A DNA stretch of 64,000 nt from Lachnospiraceae bacterium NC2004 (GTDB taxonomy: Bacteria; Bacillota; Clostridia; Lachnospirales; Lachnospiraceae): assembly GCA_000621905.1 (NCBI GenBank), contig JHXB01000009.1, positions 62,001 to 126,000 of the forward strand, in the 5' to 3' direction. Below are positions 58,068 through 64,000 of the stretch, piece after piece. The notes beneath the pieces are model-generated. The model had not been told where the DNA came from. It saw only the letters and a list, made by a program, of their open reading frames with translations, and searched no databases. Made by a program: the position numbers and the translations under genes. Every line of letters begins with the position of its first letter. The first letter of the stretch is position 1.

Positions 58068-59182
58068 ATGCGTTAGAGATATTACTTTCCAAGAGAATGA
58101 TAGTCAAGGACTTAGATAAGGAAACTTATTATAAAGTCCGAGATGAGATTGGTAATTACAAGGAATTTATAACCGAGAAATTAGGATATCAGCTTACCGT
58201 CAACCAGAGTCTTGTTAAGCTTGATAAGGTACCCGCTAAGGCGGAGAGTTTCATGGGAATCAAGGAATTTAGTGAGGTTAGCGATTATATTTTCTTCTGC
58301 TTTATATTGATGTTTTTAGAGAATATGGAGAAGGAGGACAGGTTCGTTCTTTCGGGACTCATTGAATTTATTCAGACGGAATGGGGGAGCGAGGCGGTTG
58401 ACTGGACGGTTTATAAGACCAGAAGAAGTCTCGTAAGAGCCCTTAAATACGCGGTTTATGAGAACCTCATCCTTATAAGAGACGGCGACGAGGACAGCTT
58501 CACATGGAGTCAGGATTCCGATGTTTTGTATGTTAACACAGGACTTTCAAGGTATTTTATGAGGAATTTTAACACTGATGTTTTAAAGTGCAAGAGTGCA
58601 GATGATATCGCCAAAAGCGAGTGGATCGATGTTGACGAGAATCGAGGAGCGTTTAGAAGACACAAGATATACAGGCAGCTCATAATGTCAATGGGAATGT
58701 ATAGAGATGCCGACAATGATGATGATTTCCTCTATGTGAGAAACTACAGGAATCTCATCAGAAAAGATATCGAGGATGCAGGAATTGATGGTGATTTGCA
58801 GGTTTACAAAAACAGCGTGTACCTCGTGCTTGATGAGACTTCCGAGCTTGGACGAGCATTTCCTGAGAATAACGCAATGTCCGACATAGTTCTTCTCTTT
58901 GCAAATGATATAAGAGAGGCTTTAAGTAAGGACAAGCTTAAGGTTGATATCAATGAAAATGTCATAATGAGTCAGGACGAATTAAGTATTGTCCTGATTA
59001 ATCTCAAGAAGAAATATGATAAAGGATTCCCTAAGAAGTACAGGGAGATTGGTTTCAGCGACTTTATTGATGAGGTTAAGGAGTACATGATTTATCATGG
59101 AATTATCGAGGAGATAGGTGGGGGAGTATACGTAAGACCTGTTCTCGGTAAGATAGCCGGAGGTTATCCGGAGGATTTTTAG
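58064..59182 (+). CDS. jetB: Wadjet type III component JetB (TIGR02678 family)
   Basis: This 372-residue protein is mostly helical with winged-helix elements and corresponds to TIGR02678/JetB, the MukE-like accessory subunit that bridges kleisin and SMC. Typical segments are YYKVRDEIGNYKEFITEKLG, DWTVYKTRRSLVRALKYAVY with an adjoining GDEDSF turn, and LYVNTGLSRYFMRNF. The GTG start at 58064 follows GGGAGGTGG and overlaps the jetA stop. A 171-bp gap filled by palindromic repeats separates it from jetC, which is unusual for this operon. Confidence 0.85.
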   Translation: MNALEILLSKRMIVKDLDKETYYKVRDEIGNYKEFITEKLGYQLTVNQSLVKLDKVPAKAESFMGIKEFSEVSDYIFFCFILMFLENMEKEDRFVLSGLIEFIQTEWGSEAVDWTVYKTRRSLVRALKYAVYENLILIRDGDEDSFTWSQDSDVLYVNTGLSRYFMRNFNTDVLKCKSADDIAKSEWIDVDENRGAFRRHKIYRQLIMSMGMYRDADNDDDFLYVRNYRNLIRKDIEDAGIDGDLQVYKNSVYLVLDETSELGRAFPENNAMSDIVLLFANDIREALSKDKLKVDINENVIMSQDELSIVLINLKKKYDKGFPKKYREIGFSDFIDEVKEYMIYHGIIEEIGGGVYVRPVLGKIAGGYPEDF

Positions 59183-59189
59183 ACAGGAT

Positions 59190-59333
59190 GTAACTAAGTA
59201 ATCATTGGGACAGTTCCCGCTAAATGAGCAGTGGGGACAGGTCCCATTGAAGTTAGCAGTTTTTTTATCAGCGGGACCTGTCCCCATTGCTCATTTAGCA
59301 CCAGAGGGACAGTTCCCACTGATTACTCAGCTA
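59190..59333. repeat. Cluster of four palindromic repeats between jetB and jetC
   Basis: Four GGGACAG-type units (59197-59219, 59226-59250, 59270-59300, 59306-59333). The middle two are inverted copies of each other: GCTAAATGAGCAGTGGGGAC and its complement around a loop with TTTTTTT. Folded, they form a long hairpin with a T run that could lower jetC transcription. Confidence 0.88.
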
Positions 59334-59353
59334 CCTGATATAGGAGGATTAAC

Positions 59354-62300
59354 GTGGATAACAGATGGATCCCGAGCAAGATCGGACTTTTAGATTTCTG
59401 GTATTACGATAGTCAGGAATATAATTTTGACAATGGAAGAATGATGCTTAGAGGCTCTAATGGTTCCGGTAAATCAGTAACCATGCAGAGTTTTATTCCG
59501 CTTATATTTGACGGAGATATTAGGCCTGAGAGGATTGACCCGTTTGGCTCTAAATCAAGAAGAATGGACAATTATCTCTTAGAAGAGGGCGACGATTTAG
59601 AAGAGCGAACCGGCTATCTTTATATGGAGTTTAAGAGAAGGTCGAATGATCAATATCTAACTATCGGAATAGGTTTAAGAGCAAGACGTAATAAGAAGTT
59701 AGAGAGATGGTATTTTGCCGTAACAGACGGAAGAAGAGTGGGTGTAGACTTTAATCTTTACAAGAACGTTAACAACAAATTAGCGCTTTCTAAGATAGAA
59801 TTAAGGAATCGTATAGGCAGCGGCGGAAGGTTTGTCGAGACTCAATCGGAGTATTTGCATATCGTCAACGAGCTTTTATTTGGTTACGATACCGACGAGG
59901 AATATAAGGAGATGCTCAATCTTCTTATACAGGTTCGTGCGCCTAAATTATCCAAGGACTTTAAACCTAGTATTATCAACGATATTCTTGGTAAATCCCT
60001 TAAAACCTTAAGTGAAGACGATCTTCGTCCTATTGCCGAAGCCATTGAGAACATGGATAAAATCAAGGACAATATCGACGAGTTAAAGAACAGTCTTAAG
60101 GCAGCAAATGACATCCGAAAAGTCTATGATGATTACAACAAGAAGATGATATATGATAAGGCAAATGCATTTGTTAAGGCGTCGGATGAACATAAGCGAA
60201 TGATAGCAGAACTTGAAGAAGTTAACAAAGATATGGCTTTAAAAAATGCTGAAATAGAGGTACACACGTTAAGAAAGGAAGAGCTTAATAAAGAGGCAGA
60301 GTCTCTAAATTATGAGCTTGATGCACTTAGCAATAATGATGCGACATTTTTAAAGAACGAAGAAAGTAGAATTAATGACAGCATCAAGGCAAATGATGAG
60401 AATCTAGACAAAAAGAATAAACAGATTGATGACAAGAATGAATACAGACGTGGTAAGGAGCTTGGCCTGACTTCTAAAGAGGAGGAGGCGAAGTCTCTTC
60501 GAGATACGATTGACTCGTATGTAGAAGATTTAAAAGAAGCCTTAGACGGTGCGCATTTTGTTGAGGGCGAGTATATTTTAAGCCTTTTAGTTAAGGACGC
60601 TTTGTCTGCATTTGACTATGAATCACATGAATATGAGGTTGAGGAATTTTTAAAGAAATTAGACGAGCTTGCGGACCTGGTTAAGGGCTCTGATAAGGCT
60701 AAAGAGGTGTATAACCTTGAACTCTCAGAGTATGACAAGGGCAAGATAAAAGTTGATGAGGCTTATAAGGTTTACAATCAGTCGATTGATGATGTGTCGG
60801 CAGCGAAGGAAGATTACATAGAGAATATGTACATTTACAGGGATAAGCTTAAGCACATAACCTTGAATGATGAGGCTATGAAGGAGATGGCAGTCCTTGT
60901 GGAGGAGTATTCTTACGGGGATGATTTTTCAAATGTTAAGGCATATGTCAACCGCGCCAAAGACGCCGAAATCTCAAGGCTTACCTTGGAGAGGAGAAAG
61001 CAGGAGAGAGAACTTGAAGATGTCTTGATTGATCTTGATAAGGTGTCTTCTGAGATTAAGGAGATCAAGGCTAAGGAGGATGTTGCTCCGTTTATAAGTG
61101 ATGAGAGTATCGCCAACAGAAAGCTCTTAGACGAGATGGGAGTAGCCTACACTCCTTTATATAAGGCTATTGATTTTGAAAATGAATTAGATGACGATCA
61201 AAGGAATCGATTAGAAGCAGCGCTTAATAACATGGGTATTCTTAACGCGCTTTTGGTTAATATGAGCGACAGAGAGAGGGTACTTAGCATTAAGGGTAAT
61301 GTTTCTGATAAGTATATATTTAACGACGCCAAGCTTGCGACTAAGAGTCTTATTGATGTAATGAAGGCGGACAGCGGCAACGATGATATACTCTTGCTTC
61401 AGCAGATTGCAAGTGTTCTTAATTCCATCGGTTATAACGATAGCGATAAGGAAAGCTCAATCAGAATTGACAGCGACGGAAGGTACAGAATCGGTATCGT
61501 TGAGGGAAATGTAGCTGAGAATTACCAGGCTTCATTTATCGGAAGCAGCGCAAGAGAGCGCTTTAGACAGCAGAGACTTGCCGAGCTTTCTAATGAGGAA
61601 TCAGAATTAGATAATCATCGAATGTTAATTGAAAGACTTATCAAGGAAGTTGATGAGCAGATTGCAAATGCTGAATGCGAGGCTGACAGCTATATAAGCG
61701 AAGAAGCGTTAAGAGATGCCATCAGGCTTTCTTACACCAAAGAGCATGAGTATGAGCTTCTTAAGATAGAACTCGATATTAAGAAAGAGGCTTTGGATAA
61801 AGCGGCATTAAGTTTAGATGAGTATAACAACAAGTCTAAGAGGCTTTCTGACAAGTATGAGCTTCCACACAATTATGATGAGATTATAAGTATTATCGAC
61901 AGAATCAAGGAGTATAAAAGGTTGATCGGCAAGCTCAACAATTCTGTAAGTGCTTATAAAGATAAGCTTGTCATGATTGAGAGCTTGAAGGATGAGATTG
62001 CAAGAATTGACATGGATCTTGATGATATGTTCGAAGAGAAGCGTGCGATTAAGAACAGTGCGGCGAGCCTTTCTGCAGAGCTTTTAAAGATTCAGGAGAG
62101 ACTAAAGCTTGTTGATGCTACAAGCGTTCTTGACAGGTATGAAGAAGTCAGAAGAAGGCTAAAAGAGATACCTAAAGAGACAGAGGAAGAGATTAATTAT
62201 ATATCAAGATTTCTGAATGATGTCGAGAATGACATTGTAAGGATTGAAGAGCTGACACCGGAGATTGAGACACTTGGTAGAAAAGTCACTGCACTAGAAG

Positions 62301-63448
62301 AGATATTTATGCTTGAATTAAGGCTTAATCTTGTTTGGGATGGAAGGCTTGGCGAGATGGTTTCTCCGCTTGAACTTGCCTCACAGGTTAAGTCAACATT
62401 TGCAAATGATATCGCAAGGCTTAAGAAATCTGATTTAAGTGATAAGTTGCAGCAGGTATACTACCAGAACGCGCCGGCTCTTGTTAAGTATCAGGTTTCG
62501 CTAAGCAGGTTGTTTGAGGATGTTTTAAGTAACCTGGACGGGGCGGATGCATTTGACACAGATGGCGTAATCTTAACAAGGATTGGCATTAGGACTAAGT
62601 ATAACGGTGTTGAGGTCGGATTTAACGAGCTTCTGACTTGTCTGGAGGGTGATTATGACAGCCTTAACAAGATACTTGGCGAGGAGGACAGGAGGCTGTT
62701 TGAGGATATACTGTCTGATACGATAAGCAGGAAGATTAGAGATAAGATAAGAGACAGCAAGGTTTGGGTTAAGCAAATGAATACGCTCATGGAGTCTATG
62801 GATACTTCAAGCGGTTTGAAGCTTAGTCTTCGCTGGGTTCCTAAAAAGTCCGATACCGAGGATCAGCTTGATACCAAGGAGCTTGTTGATATTCTGCAGG
62901 TTGACCCTGAGCTTATGAGGCAGGAGGATATGGACAAGCTCACCGGTCACTTCAGGTCAAGGATATATGAGGCCAGAAGGATGGGCGAGGAGCTTAATAA
63001 TACCGAGTCTTTCTATAAGCTTATGAAGGATACACTAGATTACAGGCAGTGGTACGAGTTCAGACTTTATTACAGCAAGACCGGAGAGAAGAAGAGAGAG
63101 CTTACGAACCACATATTCTTTGCTTTTAGTGGCGGCGAGAAGGCGATGTCGATGTATGTTCCGCTGTTTTCTGCGGTCAAGGCTAAATACATGGGAGCGA
63201 AGGACGACGCGCCGCTTGTTATTGCGCTTGACGAAGCATTTGCAGGAGTTGACGACAACAACATTAAAGATATGTTTAGGCTTGTAATCAAGCTTGATTT
63301 CAGTTTTATTATGAATTCACAGTCGCTTTGGGGTGACTACGAGACTGTACCTAGTCTTGCTATTTATCAGCTTCTTAGACCTGAGAACGCCAAGTGCGTG
63401 AGCGTCATTTCTTATGTATGGAATGGGCATATTAGGAAAATGCTGTAA
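59354..63448 (+). CDS. jetC: Wadjet type III SMC-like ATPase JetC (TIGR02680 family)
   Basis: This 1364-residue protein matches TIGR02680: N-terminal IGLLDFWYYDSQEYNFDNG, Walker A GSNGSGKS (34-41), and the following MQSFIPLIFDG and DPFGSKSRRMDNYLL. Long coiled coils run from about 270 to 1000 with a central non-coil region (about 590-740) taking the hinge place. C-terminal signature FSGGEKAMSMY (S1259) and Walker B VIALDEAFAGVDD (D1293, E1294) complete the ATPase. JetC extrudes DNA loops so that JetD can cut closed plasmids. GGAGG lies 9 bases before the GTG start. The length equals the family norm, so it is intact. Confidence 0.92.
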   Translation: MDNRWIPSKIGLLDFWYYDSQEYNFDNGRMMLRGSNGSGKSVTMQSFIPLIFDGDIRPERIDPFGSKSRRMDNYLLEEGDDLEERTGYLYMEFKRRSNDQYLTIGIGLRARRNKKLERWYFAVTDGRRVGVDFNLYKNVNNKLALSKIELRNRIGSGGRFVETQSEYLHIVNELLFGYDTDEEYKEMLNLLIQVRAPKLSKDFKPSIINDILGKSLKTLSEDDLRPIAEAIENMDKIKDNIDELKNSLKAANDIRKVYDDYNKKMIYDKANAFVKASDEHKRMIAELEEVNKDMALKNAEIEVHTLRKEELNKEAESLNYELDALSNNDATFLKNEESRINDSIKANDENLDKKNKQIDDKNEYRRGKELGLTSKEEEAKSLRDTIDSYVEDLKEALDGAHFVEGEYILSLLVKDALSAFDYESHEYEVEEFLKKLDELADLVKGSDKAKEVYNLELSEYDKGKIKVDEAYKVYNQSIDDVSAAKEDYIENMYIYRDKLKHITLNDEAMKEMAVLVEEYSYGDDFSNVKAYVNRAKDAEISRLTLERRKQERELEDVLIDLDKVSSEIKEIKAKEDVAPFISDESIANRKLLDEMGVAYTPLYKAIDFENELDDDQRNRLEAALNNMGILNALLVNMSDRERVLSIKGNVSDKYIFNDAKLATKSLIDVMKADSGNDDILLLQQIASVLNSIGYNDSDKESSIRIDSDGRYRIGIVEGNVAENYQASFIGSSARERFRQQRLAELSNEESELDNHRMLIERLIKEVDEQIANAECEADSYISEEALRDAIRLSYTKEHEYELLKIELDIKKEALDKAALSLDEYNNKSKRLSDKYELPHNYDEIISIIDRIKEYKRLIGKLNNSVSAYKDKLVMIESLKDEIARIDMDLDDMFEEKRAIKNSAASLSAELLKIQERLKLVDATSVLDRYEEVRRRLKEIPKETEEEINYISRFLNDVENDIVRIEELTPEIETLGRKVTALEEIFMLELRLNLVWDGRLGEMVSPLELASQVKSTFANDIARLKKSDLSDKLQQVYYQNAPALVKYQVSLSRLFEDVLSNLDGADAFDTDGVILTRIGIRTKYNGVEVGFNELLTCLEGDYDSLNKILGEEDRRLFEDILSDTISRKIRDKIRDSKVWVKQMNTLMESMDTSSGLKLSLRWVPKKSDTEDQLDTKELVDILQVDPELMRQEDMDKLTGHFRSRIYEARRMGEELNNTESFYKLMKDTLDYRQWYEFRLYYSKTGEKKRELTNHIFFAFSGGEKAMSMYVPLFSAVKAKYMGAKDDAPLVIALDEAFAGVDDNNIKDMFRLVIKLDFSFIMNSQSLWGDYETVPSLAIYQLLRPENAKCVSVISYVWNGHIRKML

Positions 63449-63517
63449 ATAACAACTGGAAATCTTATTTAATATATGTTAAAATAGACTTACATTTGTT
63501 ATATGGGAGTGATTATT

Positions 63518-63919
63518 ATGGCAGATCGTCATGCACGAGAGAACTATTTAAAGGCTATTCTGGCAATTAAAGACAAGAAGGGTTATGTGAGATCCATTGA
63601 TATTGCCAATGAACTTGGTGTTTCAAGACCGAGTGTAAGCTATGCTACCAAGCAGCTTAGAGAAGACGGACTTATTACGGTCAATGATGACGGTATGATA
63701 GCGCTTACTGAATCGGGACTTAATATCGCAGAGAATGTTCAGGAGAAGTATGATACGCTTTCTCAGTTCTTTATTAACTTAGGTGTTGATGAGGAGAAGG
63801 CTAAAGAGGATGCTCATAAGATTGAGCATGATATCAGTCAGGAGACATTTTCGGCGCTTTTGAAGTTCGTTACAACCTGCGAGGTCCTTACCAAAGGCAA
63901 GGGCAGATGCGGTAAATAA
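63518..63919 (+). CDS. DtxR/MntR-like metal-dependent regulator
   Basis: This 133-residue protein has an N-terminal winged helix (NYLKAILAIKDKKGYVRSID, IANELGVSRPSVSYATKQLREDGL) and a C-terminal dimerisation and metal-binding domain. The domain carries the family Glu/His ligands (HKIEHDIS) and ends CEVLTKGKGRCGK with two Cys and no SH3 domain. MntR-type proteins sense Mn or Fe and control uptake genes. The start at 63518 has GGGAGTG upstream. It follows jetC by 69 bp with its own promoter-like sequence, and lies where jetD would be expected. A link to Wadjet is unlikely but cannot be excluded because the window ends here. Confidence 0.88.
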   Translation: MADRHARENYLKAILAIKDKKGYVRSIDIANELGVSRPSVSYATKQLREDGLITVNDDGMIALTESGLNIAENVQEKYDTLSQFFINLGVDEEKAKEDAHKIEHDISQETFSALLKFVTTCEVLTKGKGRCGK

Positions 63920-63924
63920 TATGC

Positions 63925-64000
63925 TAACTTACCAATGGGGACAGGCTCCGCTAAATGAGCAATGGGGACAGGTCCCATTAATAATATGCTAACTTACCAA
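63925..64000. repeat. Palindromic repeats at the window end
   Basis: Two GGGGACAGG(C/T)(T/C)CC units with ATATGCTAACTTACCAA at both ends (63927-63943 and 63984-64000), the same class as between jetB and jetC (GCTAAATGAGCAATGGGGAC). The array probably continues past the edge. Confidence 0.8.

Noticed and set aside
59354-63448. JetC as SbcC, RecN or MukB
   Set aside because: N-terminal and Walker regions match the TIGR02680 pattern, and jetA and jetB lie directly upstream; no SbcD or MukEF.
1-64000. tRNA, rRNA, CRISPR array or known riboswitch
   Set aside because: None was recognised by eye on either strand; small or degenerate examples cannot be fully excluded without a covariance search.

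Overview
The window looks like a chromosomal segment of a low-to-moderate GC Firmicute, most probably a motile Lachnospiraceae (Clostridia) from a gut or rumen setting. The grounds are AGGAGG-type ribosome binding sites, TTGACA/TATAAT promoters, a NiaR-controlled NAD operon, a GH5 cellulase with a CBM2-like domain, many secreted proteins with lysine-rich Ig-like domains, a FliD-like gene and a sigma-D-like flagellar promoter. The genus cannot be fixed from the sequence. No tRNA, rRNA or CRISPR array was seen.

Layout. 1-3.3 kb: two coiled-coil proteins on the minus strand behind a sigma-D-like promoter, then an AbiEi/AbiEii toxin-antitoxin operon with two long palindromic operators. 3.4-9.1 kb: a ROK protein, a pseudopilin, and the NAD genes nadA <> nadB-nadC-niaR around one shared divergent promoter region. 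9.2-12.8 kb: an SPFH protein, a lone tyrosine recombinase with a zinc ribbon, and an AAA ATPase with 29-bp tandem repeats in its leader. 13.2-29.2 kb: the accessory heart of the window. Two large surface-protein genes face each other. Neither has a convincing start or signal peptide, and their 5' ends share an identical 27-bp sequence beyond which similarity stops. Between them lie a HEPN/zinc-ribbon protein, a leucine-rich-repeat surface protein, a type III (CptIN-like) toxin-antitoxin locus with an RNA repeat antitoxin, an AbrB/PIN pair, an MntA/HepT pair, an Rpn nuclease remnant, two XRE regulators or remnants, a candidate type I toxin with antisense RNA, and a second PIN pair. 29.3-41.7 kb: a membrane-anchored HNH protein, an OmpR-type two-component system, a secreted protein/deacetylase/MoxR/DUF58/transglutaminase operon, an ArsR regulator and the cellulase. 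41.8-55.1 kb: CCA-adding enzyme, secreted proteins, phosphoglucomutase, an ABC exporter, a phosphoribosyltransferase-like protein, D-aminoacyl-tRNA deacylase and a giant hybrid histidine kinase with a duplicated sensor. 55.3-63.9 kb: a FliD-like gene directly followed by jetA-jetB-jetC of a type III (TIGR02677/02678/02680) Wadjet plasmid-defence system without a visible jetD, then a DtxR/MntR-like regulator.

Two families of short palindromic repeats run through the whole window: one built around GGGGACAGTCCCC with relatives around GGGGACGGTTCT, and one around TTCGCTTCGCTCAGAATGACA. They sit at gene ends (supplying the stop codons of nadC and cca), in leaders (nadA), between jetB and jetC, inside one coding sequence (the transglutaminase), and inside two broken XRE genes.

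The strongest candidate for an undescribed system is the pair of convergent, signal-less surface-protein cassettes with the conserved 27-bp boundary. It resembles silent-cassette antigenic variation, and a site-specific recombinase lies 1.7 kb away. The type III Wadjet operon coupled to a FliD-like gene and the duplicated-sensor kinase also deserve attention.
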